Shown: positions 15,042-24,751, counted from the stretch's first letter. The stretch: DNA of 64,000 nt from Lacrimispora xylanolytica (GCF_026723765.1 NZ_CP113524.1:3643001-3707000); one strand, 5' to 3'. Numbers and translations are program-made. The notes: a model not told the origin generated them from the letters alone.

Positions 15042-15461
15042 ATGAACGGAGCTGAAAATTTCTATACGCTGAAAGGCTACTCCCTTTTAGAGCAGACAAA
15101 AATCACCTCCTCTATGGAAGATTATCTGGAAATGATCTGCAGGCTTCATCACGACGGGCACCCGGTCCGTATCAAGGAGCTTGCCGAATGCCTTCATGTA
15201 AAGCCCTCCTCAGCTTCTAAAATGGCAGGCAACCTAAAGGAACAGGGATTAGTGGGGTTTGAAAAATACGGTGCTGTGTCCCTGACAGAGGATGGAATGC
15301 AGCTGGGCGAATATCTTCTCTTCCGCCACGAAGTTCTTCACCGTTTTTTCTGCTTTATCAACCAGAATACCGATGAACTGGAGCAGGTGGAAAAGGTGGA
15401 GCATTTCATGAATCCTCAGACTGTGTATAATATACAAAAATGGATGAATAAATTTACATAG
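15042..15461 (+). CDS. DtxR/MntR-family metal-dependent regulator (short form)
   Basis: This 139-aa regulator has the winged-helix domain of the DtxR family, with MEDYLEMICRLHHDGHPVRIKELAECLHVKPSSASKMAGNL at about residues 25-65. A dimerisation and metal-binding region follows, with E and H residues (LLFRHEVLHRFF and EKVEHFMNPQTV). The SH3-like third domain is absent, as in MntR-type members. A ribosome site AAGGAGACACCGGC precedes the ATG. It is divergent from feoA, so iron (or manganese) control of feoAB is the likely job. Confidence 0.85.
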   Translation: MNGAENFYTLKGYSLLEQTKITSSMEDYLEMICRLHHDGHPVRIKELAECLHVKPSSASKMAGNLKEQGLVGFEKYGAVSLTEDGMQLGEYLLFRHEVLHRFFCFINQNTDELEQVEKVEHFMNPQTVYNIQKWMNKFT

Positions 15462-15532
15462 CAGTCTTGTGCGAATTGAATTTATGTCGTATACTATAGC
15501 AAAATATGAACATTTCTTAGGAGGACAAACAC

Positions 15533-16729
15533 ATGGATAAGATTAAAATGACGACCCCCATTGTTGAAATGGATGGAGATGAGATGACCCGCATTCTCTG
15601 GCAGATGATCAAGGATAATCTTTTACTCCCATACATCGATTTAAAGACGGAGTATTACGATCTGGGACTTGCTTACCGGGACGAAACAAACGATCAGGTA
15701 ACCATTGACTCAGCCAATGCCACAAAGAAATATAAGGTCGCTGTCAAGTGTGCCACCATTACCCCCAATGCGGACCGGGTGAAAGAATATAGCCTGAAGG
15801 AAATGTGGAAAAGTCCCAACGGCACCATCCGTGCCATTCTGGACGGAACTGTATTCCGTGCTCCTATTGTTGTCAAGGGAATCGATCCATGTGTGAAGAA
15901 CTGGAAAAAGCCAATTACCATTGCTAGACACGCTTACGGAGATGTTTATAAGGGCTCTGAGATGAAGATTCCAGGTGCTGGTAAAGTAGAGCTTGTCTAC
16001 ACCGGAGAGGATGGAACAGAAACAAGAGAGCTCGTTCATACCTTTAAGGGCGCAGGCATCACCCAGGGTATGCACAACTTAAACGATTCCATTGAAAGCT
16101 TTGCAAAGAGCTGCTTTAAATATGCCCTTGATATTAAGCAGGACTTATGGTTCTCTACCAAGGATACCATTTCCAAAAAGTATGATCATACCTTTAAGGA
16201 TATCTTCCAGGAGATCTTTGAAGCAGAGTATGAAGATAAATTTAAAGAGGCAGGCATTACATATTTCTATACCTTAATTGACGATGCGGTAGCTCGTGTT
16301 ATGAAATCAGAAGGCGGATACATCTGGGCTTGTAAAAATTACGACGGTGATGTTATGAGTGATATGATTTCATCTGCTTTTGGTTCTCTTGCCATGATGA
16401 CTTCTGTTCTTGTTTCCCCAGACGGAGACTTCGAGTATGAAGCAGCGCACGGAACGGTTCAGCGTCACTACTACAATCACTTAAAGGGCCAGGAAACCTC
16501 CACAAACTCTGTGGCAACCATTTTTGCCTGGACCGGCGCTTTAAGAAAGCGCGGAGAGCTTGATGGAAACAACGAGCTGGCCGCTTTTGCGGATAAGCTT
16601 GAAAAAGCCACCATTGATACCATAGAAGCCGGTGAGATGACAAAGGACCTTGCACTGATCACCACCATTCCTAACCCAACTGTTTTAAACAGCGAAGATT
16701 TTATCAAAGCCATTGCAAAGCGTCTGTAA
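15533..16729 (+). CDS. icd: NADP-dependent isocitrate dehydrogenase (homodimeric type)
   Basis: It oxidises isocitrate to 2-oxoglutarate with NADP in the cytosol, supplying carbon for glutamate. At 398 aa it has the length and motifs of the eukaryote-like homodimeric class: [13 protein letters not shown] at the start, substrate-binding [17 protein letters not shown] (about 95-110), the catalytic Tyr/Asp regions, and [12 protein letters not shown] near 310. The ribosome site is AGGAGGACAAAC. It appears to be a single-gene transcript with its own promoter region after the DtxR gene and a hairpin behind it. Confidence 0.95.
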   Translation: MDKIKMTTPIVEMDGDEMTRILWQMIKDNLLLPYIDLKTEYYDLGLAYRDETNDQVTIDSANATKKYKVAVKCATITPNADRVKEYSLKEMWKSPNGTIRAILDGTVFRAPIVVKGIDPCVKNWKKPITIARHAYGDVYKGSEMKIPGAGKVELVYTGEDGTETRELVHTFKGAGITQGMHNLNDSIESFAKSCFKYALDIKQDLWFSTKDTISKKYDHTFKDIFQEIFEAEYEDKFKEAGITYFYTLIDDAVARVMKSEGGYIWACKNYDGDVMSDMISSAFGSLAMMTSVLVSPDGDFEYEAAHGTVQRHYYNHLKGQETSTNSVATIFAWTGALRKRGELDGNNELAAFADKLEKATIDTIEAGEMTKDLALITTIPNPTVLNSEDFIKAIAKRL

Positions 16730-16757
16730 GACCTGTCTGGTTTTGACTTTAAACATA

Positions 16758-16793
16758 GAAAGAGAAAGCTGCGTACCCGTTGCTTTCTCTTTC
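16758..16793 (+). terminator. Hairpin after icd
   Basis: GAAAGAGAAAGC (16758-16769) pairs perfectly with GCTTTCTCTTTC (16782-16793). The following sequence is pyrimidine-rich but not a pure T run, so termination may be partial. The ribosome site of the next gene begins just after it. Confidence 0.65.
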
Positions 16794-16812
16794 CCTTTCA
16801 GGAGGAAATATC

Positions 16813-17361
16813 ATGAGATATAAACCCAAAGAGGTTATACTTAAGAATGGACTTCCCTGTATCATAAAAAGCCCTGGACCGGAAGACGCCACAGCCATGC
16901 TTCATCTGATGTCTACCGCATCGGAAGAAACAAATTTCCTTTCCAGATATGCTGATGAAATTGATATTACAATCCCTCAGGAGCAGCAATTTTTACAAAA
17001 CTGCCTAAGAAGTAAAAAGGACTTAATGCTATGTGCTATGGTTCACGGACATCTTGTAGCAAACGCAGGTATCACCGCCATTGCTCCTCACCAGCGCTAT
17101 GCTCACAGAGCTTCCTTTGGAATCTCCATCATTCGGAATTATTGGGGCCTTGGAATCGGTTCTCATCTCATGTCTTCTCTCATAAACGGTGCCCAGGAAA
17201 TAGGCTATGAACAGCTTGAGCTGGAGGTAGTGAGTGAAAATGAACGCGGCCTGGCTCTCTACACCAAATTTGGCTTTGAGCTTTACGGAACCAGAAAGCA
17301 TGGATTTAAATACCGGGATGGCACCTATGCCACAGAATATTTAATGATGCTGAGCCTATAA
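16813..17361 (+). CDS. GNAT-family N-acetyltransferase
   Basis: This 182-aa acetyltransferase uses acetyl-CoA. It has the GNAT fold: an N-terminal PGPEDATAMLHLM region, the HRASFGISIIRNYWGLGIGSHLM stretch that holds the R/Q-x-x-G-x-G/A acetyl-CoA loop, and a C-terminal VVSENERGLALYTKFGFELYGTR. It resembles the RimJ/PhnO-like branch, but the substrate is unknown. The start at 16813 has GGAGGAAATATC upstream; an upstream ATG in the same frame lies inside the icd hairpin and is unlikely. Confidence 0.85.
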   Translation: MRYKPKEVILKNGLPCIIKSPGPEDATAMLHLMSTASEETNFLSRYADEIDITIPQEQQFLQNCLRSKKDLMLCAMVHGHLVANAGITAIAPHQRYAHRASFGISIIRNYWGLGIGSHLMSSLINGAQEIGYEQLELEVVSENERGLALYTKFGFELYGTRKHGFKYRDGTYATEYLMMLSL

Positions 17362-17460
17362 TTTTTTCGACATTTTTTTCCAAAACTCTATTCATACCAT
17401 TATCAAAATGATATAATGTAAACTATCATATAACACGTTGGTAATGGAAGGAAGAGAAAC

Positions 17461-18339
17461 ATGAACTTAAGACATCTTACGATCTTTAAAACGGTGTGTG
17501 AAGAAGGCAGCATTACTGGAGCAGCCAAAGCGCTGTCCATGACCCAGCCTGCCGTCTCCCACGCCATTAATGAACTGGAGGAATCCGTTGGTTCTCCCTT
17601 ATTTGACCGGGTGTCCAGAAGGGTGGTAATCAACGAGAATGGTAAATTTTATTTGTCTAAGGTCATACCCCTTCTGGAGCTTTACCAGGATCTTGAAAAC
17701 TACTCAGGAACCCTTCATCTGAATGCACCACTACGAATTGGCTCCTGCGTGACTCTGGCCAGTTATTTACTTCCTGGGGCAGTCTCCCGTTTTACAGTTT
17801 CAAACCCTGATATTCAGTTAAAAGTAACCGTATCAAACTCCCAGGAAATCACAGGGAAGCTTTTGAAAAATGAACTGGACATCGGCCTTGTGGAAGGTGT
17901 CATTCCCGATGAACAGCTGGAAAAGATACCATTTTCCTCTTATCCTCTGGCAGTGATCTGCGCCCCAGGTCACCCTCTGGCGAAACCAGGTGACCAGCCT
18001 GTGTCCTTAGAATCACTGATGAAGGAACCGCTCCTTTTAAGAGAAGCTGGCTGTACCATCAGGGATACCTTTGATTACGCTCTTGCCCTTAATAATCTTT
18101 CTGCAGAGCCTCTTTGGACCAGTACGAATTCCGATGTGATATTACAGGCAGTAAAAGAAAACATTGGAATTGGTGTAGTACCCAGGATCTTTGCAGATGA
18201 GTCCATACGCCTTGGTGAGATTGTTGAGGTTGAAGTTAAGGACTTTAATATCAGCTGCATGAATCATGTGGTATTTCAAAAAGACAAGTTCCAGACCGAA
18301 TCCTTCCAGGCATTTATTAATCTTGTATTGTTCGAATAA
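17461..18339 (+). CDS. LysR-family transcriptional regulator
   Basis: This 292-aa regulator has an N-terminal winged helix (MNLRHLTIFKTVCEEGSIT, AAKALSMTQPAVSHAINELEE) and a C-terminal type 2 periplasmic-binding-like sensor domain (about residues 90-290, with LRIGSCVTLASYLLPG and NIGIGVVPRIF). AAGGAAGAG precedes the ATG. It stands alone between the acetyltransferase and a convergent ferredoxin, so its target is not obvious. The family often controls a divergent neighbour, but here the upstream gene is co-directional. Confidence 0.9.
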   Translation: MNLRHLTIFKTVCEEGSITGAAKALSMTQPAVSHAINELEESVGSPLFDRVSRRVVINENGKFYLSKVIPLLELYQDLENYSGTLHLNAPLRIGSCVTLASYLLPGAVSRFTVSNPDIQLKVTVSNSQEITGKLLKNELDIGLVEGVIPDEQLEKIPFSSYPLAVICAPGHPLAKPGDQPVSLESLMKEPLLLREAGCTIRDTFDYALALNNLSAEPLWTSTNSDVILQAVKENIGIGVVPRIFADESIRLGEIVEVEVKDFNISCMNHVVFQKDKFQTESFQAFINLVLFE

Positions 18340-18365
18340 CAGGACTAATAAAGTAATAAAAGAAT

Positions 18366-18391
18366 GGAGTGAGATTTAAAAATCCCACTCC
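18366..18391. terminator. Hairpin between lysR and the ferredoxin gene
   Basis: GGAGTG-A-GATTT pairs with AAATC-C-CACTCC around a very short loop. It sits between two convergent genes and may act for both. Confidence 0.55.
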
Positions 18392-18458
18392 AACCACTGA
18401 AAAAGAGCCTAATTTATATTTTAATTGCTGTTCATTGAAAACGTTTTACCTAATCATC

Positions 18459-18617
18459 TTAAACCTCAATGATTGCATCTTTACAACATACGTTTACACA
18501 TGCACCACAATCATTACATACATCGATATTAATTCCATTTTCTGTGATTGCATCTACGGGACATTCTGGAACGCAATCACCACACCCGTTGCAAGCTTCT
18601 GTAATTTTATAAGCCAT
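18459..18617 (-). CDS. 2[4Fe-4S] ferredoxin
   Basis: This 52-aa clostridial-type ferredoxin carries electrons between cytosolic redox enzymes. It starts MAYKITEACNGCGDC. It has two CxxCxxCxxxC motifs, C9/C12/C15/C19 (the last followed by Pro) and C34/C37/C40/C44. The Pro that normally follows the last cysteine is replaced by Cys45, a small deviation from the classic pattern. GGAATATTACG precedes the ATG. It has no operon partner; the MoaF-like gene upstream is 54 bases away on the same strand. Confidence 0.9.
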   Translation of the reverse strand: MAYKITEACNGCGDCVPECPVDAITENGINIDVCNDCGACVNVCCKDAIIEV

Positions 18618-18671
18618 CGTAATATTCCTCCTTATTGTAGTACTAAATCTTAAAACTCATTGACTCAAGGA

Positions 18672-19472
18672 TTATTTGCTCAATTCGGTTGCATACGATC
18701 CGACCTGGAAATTAGTGATTGCACCTGTGGAATAATTTTCATAACCGCATATTTTTCCATAGGATCTCATCTTTCCCTCAGCCAGATCTTCTATAACCGT
18801 TCCAATCGTTGGAACAACCTTCTCCAACCATGTAAACCAATATAAATTCTCATCAAGCTTCAAATAATAACATCGATCGGTATCACACAGCCCCTTTTCA
18901 AGACCGCTTACACAATGCCAACTATAAAAATCCTCATTTAAATAGATGTGTTCATAGATATCGTTGCTGCTATATCGGAAACTTATGGTCTTTCCAATTA
19001 ATTCAGCGGTAAAGCTATGCTGCTCCGTTTTGGTGGTAAATTCACTTCCAATTGAAGCATGTGTAAACTGTGCGGATACAGAAGTCATAGGTAGCTTCAT
19101 TTCTGCTCTTACAAGTTGAGAAATATCAGCCTTCTCCCTGCTTGGTAATGTTGCCGTCAACGTTGTGGCAATCATTTTATTAAAGTCAAGAACCGTAGTT
19201 ACAGACTGACTCATACCATTAGCTTGTATAAAATCTACGAAATAAAGATTGTTTCTAGGTGAAACTGCAGAATAGATACAGGCAAAGCTTGTTACGTGTT
19301 CTCCCTCGCAGGTTACCCTCAAACAATTTTTATCAAGAAATTGATAAACAACCTTCTGTCCGTCTTCATAAAAAAGTTTAATTTCTTTGTTTGATAATTC
19401 TACCGCTTCTTCTAATTTAAATTCACTAAAGCCATTTGATAATTCTTCTACGGTAGGGAACTCATTTTTCAC
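18672..19472 (-). CDS. MoaF-like protein
   Basis: This protein of about 266 aa has two lipocalin-like halves as in MoaF-family proteins. The N-terminal half has IKLFYEDGQKVVYQF and LRVTCEGE. The C-terminal half has GKTISFRYSSNDIYEHIYLNEDFYSWHCVSG and KLDENLYWFTWLEK. MoaF is named for a role near molybdenum cofactor genes, but no molybdenum genes are here, so the biochemical role is open. I choose a GTG start at 19472 with AAAGGAG seven bases upstream. The longer TTG-initiated frame to 19523 adds 17 Cys/Lys-rich residues that do not fit the family. It lies 69 bases downstream of a MerR/GyrI regulator, which probably controls it. Confidence 0.75.
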   Translation of the reverse strand: MKNEFPTVEELSNGFSEFKLEEAVELSNKEIKLFYEDGQKVVYQFLDKNCLRVTCEGEHVTSFACIYSAVSPRNNLYFVDFIQANGMSQSVTTVLDFNKMIATTLTATLPSREKADISQLVRAEMKLPMTSVSAQFTHASIGSEFTTKTEQHSFTAELIGKTISFRYSSNDIYEHIYLNEDFYSWHCVSGLEKGLCDTDRCYYLKLDENLYWFTWLEKVVPTIGTVIEDLAEGKMRSYGKICGYENYSTGAITNFQVGSYATELSK

Positions 19473-19541
19473 ATTTATACTCCTTTCAACTTTACATTTC
19501 CCTTTACACATCTCATCATACAACCTCCAGTTACAGGAGAG

Positions 19542-20354
19542 TCAATCCTCAATTTTAATTTCTAATTTTATTAAAGTACTTTCTCTTTTTCCCTCTACTC
19601 TCGGCATAATCCACTGTTCTATGAAATCACCCTGAGCTTGTATCCTGTTTTTAGTAAGATACTCTGCAAGTAATCCATAATACTTCTCTTTCGCAAAACT
19701 ATTATCGTCAAAAATTATACATGCGTACATACCAGCCGGTATCTTTTCGTATTCAGCCGGGGACAGCCTATTTTTAATATAATAACGAATATCAGGATTT
19801 ACCATTTCTCCCTTATCAAAATATATTTTTGCATCTGTGCCTACTCCAAAAACTGCATATACCTCTCGTTCAATTATCTTTGATGAAAGTGCTGCTTTTC
19901 TAAAATTTATTTCCTGTTCCTCAATCGTGCGAGAGGTATATGGGAACGAAATATATTTCTGAATATCTTCTTTTACTAAAAAAACTTCGTTGAATACCAG
20001 GCTGCTTATCTCTCCCAACGACTCTCTTATTGTATTCATTGAGGCTTTCAGCATGTTCAGTTCATTTATCTTTTCATCCAGACAAATGGATTGCCGATCT
20101 ATCATTTCCAATATGTCATTAAATTTAAGATCTTCTTCAATGGCTTTTTTTACCTCACTTAAAGGCATCCCCATCTTTTTTGAATTCCGTATAATATCAA
20201 TTAATACAAATTGATCCACGGAGTAAAATCTATATTTTGTATTGGTATCCACAAAAGCAGGTACCAAAAGACCAATTTCATCATAATATCTTAATGTTTT
20301 TATGGGGATATGAAATATCTTTGAGATATCTCCGATAGAAAACAATTCATTCAT
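19542..20354 (-). CDS. MerR-family regulator with GyrI-like effector domain
   Basis: This 270-aa regulator is of the BmrR type. The N-terminal MerR helix-turn-helix is seen in LFSIGDISKIFHIPIKTLRYYDEIGLL, then a dimerising coiled coil (about 75-115, with DEKINELNMLKASMNTI). The C-terminal half is a GyrI-like ligand-binding domain (VYAVFGVGTDAKIYF, IPAGMYACIIFDDNS). The start is the ATG at 20354 with AAAGGAA upstream, a somewhat long spacing of 11. A TTG seven codons earlier has no site. Family members bind hydrophobic compounds and activate a neighbouring promoter; the MoaF-like gene downstream is the likely target. Confidence 0.88.
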   Translation of the reverse strand: MNELFSIGDISKIFHIPIKTLRYYDEIGLLVPAFVDTNTKYRFYSVDQFVLIDIIRNSKKMGMPLSEVKKAIEEDLKFNDILEMIDRQSICLDEKINELNMLKASMNTIRESLGEISSLVFNEVFLVKEDIQKYISFPYTSRTIEEQEINFRKAALSSKIIEREVYAVFGVGTDAKIYFDKGEMVNPDIRYYIKNRLSPAEYEKIPAGMYACIIFDDNSFAKEKYYGLLAEYLTKNRIQAQGDFIEQWIMPRVEGKRESTLIKLEIKIED

Positions 20355-20428
20355 CTTAAATACATTCCTTTCCAATTGCTCAGCCTGTATGCCTTTGGTT
20401 ATTATATCAAATTATTGATGAAAAAATA

Positions 20429-20457
20429 GGGCGAGATTCCATTTCAGAATCCCGCCC
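20429..20457 (-). terminator. Terminator of the aspS-gatCAB-aminotransferase operon
   Basis: GGGCG-A-GATTC pairs with GAATC-C-CGCCC, and on the minus strand the stem is followed by TATTTTTTC. It lies 29 bases after the aminotransferase stop. Confidence 0.8.
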
Positions 20458-20485
20458 CAATGATTGGCAAAACGTCTATTTATTC

Positions 20486-21778
20486 TTAATCCTTTTTATC
20501 AGCCAGAATCTTATCAATGCTTACCATCTTCACACAAAGGGTAAATAACTTCATAGCCAGCACCATATCGCTTAAGGTAGGATAAGATGGCGCAATACGG
20601 ATATTGCTGTCATTCGGGTCCTTTCCATATGGATAGGTAGCTCCTGCGCCTGTCATGATAAGCCCGGATTTTTTACATTTGGTAACGATAGCCTTCGCAC
20701 ATCCGTTTAAGGAATCAAAGGAAATGAAATAGCCTCCCTTTGGTTTGGTCCATTCACCGATGCCAAGACCTCCAAGCTCCTGTTCCAGCGTATTGATCAC
20801 GGTCTCAAATTTAGGGCGGATGATATCAGCATGCTTTCTCATATGCTCTACCATACCATGAATATCACCAAAATACCTTACGTGGCGAAGCTGGTTCACC
20901 TTATCGTGTCCAATGGTCTGGATCTTTAACTGCTTCTTGATATCCACCAGGTTGTTCTGGCTGGCTGCTATGGCTGCAATGCCTGAGCCTGGGAAGCTGA
21001 CCTTAGAGGTCGATGCAAATTTATAAACAAGATCTGAATTGCCTGCTCTCTTACATTCTGCCAGAATCTCAATAAGATGATCCTGGTCATGGTCGTATAA
21101 ATGATGGATGGTGTAGGCATTATCCCAATAGATACGGAAGTCCTTGGCCGCCGGTTTTAAGCGGGCAAATCTTCGTACCGTTTCATCGGAATAGGAAATT
21201 CCCTGAGGGTTTGAATATTTAGGCACGCACCAGATTCCTTTAATTGCATCGTCGTTCGCCACAAGCTCCTCTACCATATCCATATCAGGTCCGTCGGGTG
21301 TCATGGGTATGTTAATCATCTCGATACCAAAGTACTCGGTAATGGCGAAATGTCTGTCATAGCCGGGAACCGGGCATAAAAACTTCACCTTATCCAGCTT
21401 GCACCAGGGCGTACTTCCCATAACTCCGTGGGTCATGGAGCGGGAAACCGTATCATACATGACATTTAAGCTGGAATTTCCGTAAATGATGATGTAGTCT
21501 GGAGCTACCTCCATCATATCTGCAAGAAGCTCTTTCGCCTCCTTGATTCCGTCAAGAACCCCGTAATTGCGGCAATCAGTGCCGTCATCACAAGTAAGGT
21601 CCACATCGCTGCCTAATACCTCCATCATCCCCATGGAGATATCCAGCTGTTCCGTACTGGGCTTTCCTCTTGACATATCAAGTCTTAAGTCCTTTGTCTG
21701 AAACTCCTTGTACTGTACAGAAAGTTCCTTTTTAAGCGCCAGTAACTCTTCCTTTGTCATTTCAATATACGGCTTCAT
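20486..21778 (-). CDS. Aspartate aminotransferase, class I (MocR/AspC-like subgroup Ic)
   Basis: This 430-aa PLP enzyme would interconvert aspartate and oxaloacetate with glutamate. It has the segments LDMSRGKPSTEQLDIS, NYGVLDGIKEAKELLADM, VPKYSNPQGISYSDE, IYWDNAYTIHHL (PLP-binding Asp and Tyr region) and the Schiff-base lysine in STSKVSFPGSGIAAI. C-terminal residues NIRIAPSYPTL hold the substrate-carboxylate Arg. The start at 21778 has GAGGAG ten bases upstream; an ATG seven codons earlier overlaps that site. It is last in the operon that makes Asn-tRNA from aspartate, so supplying aspartate is a fitting role. Confidence 0.88.
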   Translation of the reverse strand: MKPYIEMTKEELLALKKELSVQYKEFQTKDLRLDMSRGKPSTEQLDISMGMMEVLGSDVDLTCDDGTDCRNYGVLDGIKEAKELLADMMEVAPDYIIIYGNSSLNVMYDTVSRSMTHGVMGSTPWCKLDKVKFLCPVPGYDRHFAITEYFGIEMINIPMTPDGPDMDMVEELVANDDAIKGIWCVPKYSNPQGISYSDETVRRFARLKPAAKDFRIYWDNAYTIHHLYDHDQDHLIEILAECKRAGNSDLVYKFASTSKVSFPGSGIAAIAASQNNLVDIKKQLKIQTIGHDKVNQLRHVRYFGDIHGMVEHMRKHADIIRPKFETVINTLEQELGGLGIGEWTKPKGGYFISFDSLNGCAKAIVTKCKKSGLIMTGAGATYPYGKDPNDSNIRIAPSYPTLSDMVLAMKLFTLCVKMVSIDKILADKKD

Positions 21779-21809
21779 AGATTCCTTACTCCTCCTCATT
21801 TAGACTCCA

Positions 21810-23243
21810 TTAACCAAGCAATTCCTTTACAATCCGGTTGACGGAAGCTGGATCAGCCTTCCCTTTCATGGCCCTCATGGTCTGACCGACCAAAAAGCCC
21901 ATGGCCTTTTCCTTTCCATTGTGGTAATCCTCTACGGACTGCGGATTTGCATCAATAATACCCTGGATTGCCTCCCGAAGCTGCCCTTCATCATTTACGA
22001 CCTTCAATCCTTTTTCTTCCACATATTGCTCTGGATTGACATTATCCGCAAAGATTCGTTCGAAAACTTCTTTTCCTACGGTACGGTTAATGGTACCATT
22101 ATCTACTAACTGAATTAATTTTGCAAGGTTTTCCGGTGAAAAACACATATTTTCCGGTTCCATCTCATGCTCTTTTAACAGACGCATGCCCTCCACCATA
22201 AGCCAGTTGGCGGCTTCTTTCGGCTTATTGCAGATCTCAGTGACCGCTTCAAAAATGTCTGCCATGTGCTTGGAACCGGTAATAATATCTGCATCGTATT
22301 CAGACAGGCTAAAGGCTTCCTGATACCGTGCCATTTTCTCCGTGCGCAGCTCCGGCTGTCTCTCCTTAATAGAAGAAATCCACTCATCGCTGATGAGAAC
22401 AGGGGGAAGATCCGGGTCTGGGAAATAGCGGTAATCCTTGGCATCCTCTTTGGAACGCATGGCATAAGAAGATTCCTTATTGTCATCCCATCGTCTGGTC
22501 TCCTGAGTAATCAGTCTTCCTTCCTCAATGAGCTCAATCTGACGTTTTCTCTCTCCTTCAATGGCTCTTGCAATGGCTTTAAAAGAGTTTAGATTCTTCA
22601 TCTCCGTTCTGGTTCCAAATTCCGCTGCACCAACCTCACGGATGGATAAGTTTACATCGGCTCTCATGGAGCCTTCCTGAAGCTTGCAGTCAGAAGCGCC
22701 AAGATACTGAATAATCAGCCTTAGCTTCTCCAGATAGGCAATGACCTCCTCTCCGCTTCTCATATCAGGCTCAGACACGATTTCAATTAAGGGAACGCCG
22801 CTTCGGTTAAAGTCTACCAAAGAACAGTCCTCCCACTCATCATGAATCAGCTTACCAGCATCCTCTTCCATATGAATCTCATGGATGCCGATTTTCTTCT
22901 TTCCTGACGGAGTATCTATTTCCACATATCCATCATGGCAGATGGGAAGATAAAGCTGGGATATCTGATAGTTCTGTGGATTATCCGGGTAAAAATAATT
23001 CTTACGGTCAAATTTACAATACTGGTTGATTTCACAATTAGCTGCCAGACCAACCGCAAGGGCATACTCCACGACCTGCTTATTTAATACAGGGAGAGAT
23101 CCTGGCATACCGGTACAGACCGGACATGTATGGGTGTTGGGCGCTCCTCCAAATTCCGTGGAGCAGGAGCAGAAGATTTTTGTTTTGGTTGCCAGCTCTA
23201 CGTGAACTTCCAGACCAATGACTGTCTCATACTGTTTGCTCAT
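21810..23243 (-). CDS. gatB: Asp/Glu-tRNA amidotransferase subunit B
   Basis: GatB is the tRNA-binding and kinase subunit of GatCAB, which turns Asp-tRNA(Asn) and Glu-tRNA(Gln) into the amide forms. At 477 aa it has the family length. Motifs are YETVIGLEVHVELATKTKIFC at the start, the zinc-site CSCSTEFGGAPNTHTCPVC, KFDRKNYFYPDNPQNYQISQ, EDAGKLIHD and RADVNLSIR. A YqeY-like tail domain ends in MKGKADPASVNRIVKELL. The gatA stop directly abuts its start, so expression is coupled in the gatC-gatA-gatB order. Confidence 0.97.
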   Translation of the reverse strand: MSKQYETVIGLEVHVELATKTKIFCSCSTEFGGAPNTHTCPVCTGMPGSLPVLNKQVVEYALAVGLAANCEINQYCKFDRKNYFYPDNPQNYQISQLYLPICHDGYVEIDTPSGKKKIGIHEIHMEEDAGKLIHDEWEDCSLVDFNRSGVPLIEIVSEPDMRSGEEVIAYLEKLRLIIQYLGASDCKLQEGSMRADVNLSIREVGAAEFGTRTEMKNLNSFKAIARAIEGERKRQIELIEEGRLITQETRRWDDNKESSYAMRSKEDAKDYRYFPDPDLPPVLISDEWISSIKERQPELRTEKMARYQEAFSLSEYDADIITGSKHMADIFEAVTEICNKPKEAANWLMVEGMRLLKEHEMEPENMCFSPENLAKLIQLVDNGTINRTVGKEVFERIFADNVNPEQYVEEKGLKVVNDEGQLREAIQGIIDANPQSVEDYHNGKEKAMGFLVGQTMRAMKGKADPASVNRIVKELLG

Positions 23244-24740
23244 TTACTTCTCCTCCCTTCCGTTAATTGCCTTAAGAGCCAATTCCGGCATGGTATATCC
23301 GTGTTCCCCTTCTAAGGCAAAGCCTGCACGAAGGATATTTTTCTCCTGAAAGCAATCACCGATCAGCTGAATTCCAATAGGAAGTCCCTTATGGTCCGTG
23401 CCAAATGGAATGGAAAGTCCGGGAAGTCCTGCCAGGTTTACGGAAATGGTATAGATATCTCCAAGGTACATCTTTAAGGAATCGCTTAGACTTTCATTCA
23501 GCTTTGGTGCTGTGGTGGGAGCTGTTGGCCCCAGAATTACATCGTATTTCGCAAAAGCCTCATCAAAGGACTTTTTAATCAGTGCTTTGGTCTTTAAGGC
23601 TTTAATATAGTATGCATCATAATAACCAGAGCTTAAAACAAAGGAACCAAGCATGATACGGCGCTTTACTTCTGCTCCGAAGCCTTCGGAACGGCTCTTT
23701 TTATACATCCCGTGAAGACCTTCGTACTCCCTCGCACGGTAGCCGTATTTTACCCCGTCAAACCGGGATAAGTTAGAGCTTGCTTCGGCAGAGGCAATGA
23801 CATAATAGGCTGGAATGGCGTATTTTACTCTTCCAAGGTCAAAGGTCTCCACCACTGCCCCCTTCTCCTCCAGAACCTTTGCAGCCTTTAACACAGCTTC
23901 CTTCACTTCCTCGTTAAGACCCTCTCCCAGATAATCCGCGGGAATACCAACCCGAAGTCCCTTTACGTCTTTTGTCAGGGCCTCCATGAAGTGATTATCC
24001 TTACGATCGACTGAGGTGCTGTCCTTTTTATCGTGGGAGGTGAGAACCTCTAAGATAGCAGCACAGTCCGTTACGTCCTTTGCCACCGGGCCGATCTGAT
24101 CCAAAGAGGAGCCATAGGCAATGAGCCCGTACCGGGAGATGGTTCCATAGGTAGGCTTTAACCCTGTTACTCCGCAGTAGGAGGCTGGTTGTCTGATGGA
24201 GCCGCCTGTATCAGAGCCAAGGGCATAAAAGCATTCTCCAGCTGCAACCGCAGTACAGGAACCGCCGGAGGAACCGCCGGGAACGTATTCAAGATTCCAG
24301 GGATTCTTTGTGGGTCCGAAGGCTGAGGTCTCCGTGGTGCTGCCCATGGCAAACTCATCCATATTTGTCTTTCCTATTATAATGGCTCCTGCCTCGATTA
24401 AATTCTCTACTGCCTGGGCGGTATAGGTGGGTACAAAATCAGATAGAATGTTGGAGCTGCAGGTGGTTTTCATATCCTTAATGCAGATGTTATCTTTAAT
24501 CGCTACGGGAACTCCAGCCAGAGGACCGGTAAGCTCGCCGGCATCGATCTTCTTTTGCACTGCTTCTGCCTGGCTTAAGGCAAATGCTTCATCTACGGTC
24601 ACAAAACTGTTTAAGTCAGGCTCCATGGAACGAATCTGTCCAAGCACTGCTTTTACTGCCTCTATAACAGTGACTTCTTTGCTTTTTATCTTTTTTCCAA
24701 GTCCTACCGCAGTAAGGGACAATATTTCTTTCTCTGTCAT
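23244..24740 (-). CDS. gatA: Asp/Glu-tRNA amidotransferase subunit A
   Basis: GatA is the amidase subunit that releases ammonia from glutamine. At 498 aa it has the Ser-cisSer-Lys triad regions: GVPVAIKDNIC with the Lys, GGSSGGSCTAVAAGE, and GSDTGGSIRQPASYCG with the catalytic Ser. The ribosome site is AGGAGG. The gene begins 11 bases after the gatC stop and ends at the gatB start. Confidence 0.97.
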   Translation of the reverse strand: MTEKEILSLTAVGLGKKIKSKEVTVIEAVKAVLGQIRSMEPDLNSFVTVDEAFALSQAEAVQKKIDAGELTGPLAGVPVAIKDNICIKDMKTTCSSNILSDFVPTYTAQAVENLIEAGAIIIGKTNMDEFAMGSTTETSAFGPTKNPWNLEYVPGGSSGGSCTAVAAGECFYALGSDTGGSIRQPASYCGVTGLKPTYGTISRYGLIAYGSSLDQIGPVAKDVTDCAAILEVLTSHDKKDSTSVDRKDNHFMEALTKDVKGLRVGIPADYLGEGLNEEVKEAVLKAAKVLEEKGAVVETFDLGRVKYAIPAYYVIASAEASSNLSRFDGVKYGYRAREYEGLHGMYKKSRSEGFGAEVKRRIMLGSFVLSSGYYDAYYIKALKTKALIKKSFDEAFAKYDVILGPTAPTTAPKLNESLSDSLKMYLGDIYTISVNLAGLPGLSIPFGTDHKGLPIGIQLIGDCFQEKNILRAGFALEGEHGYTMPELALKAINGREEK

Positions 24741-24751
24741 CTGCCTTCCTC

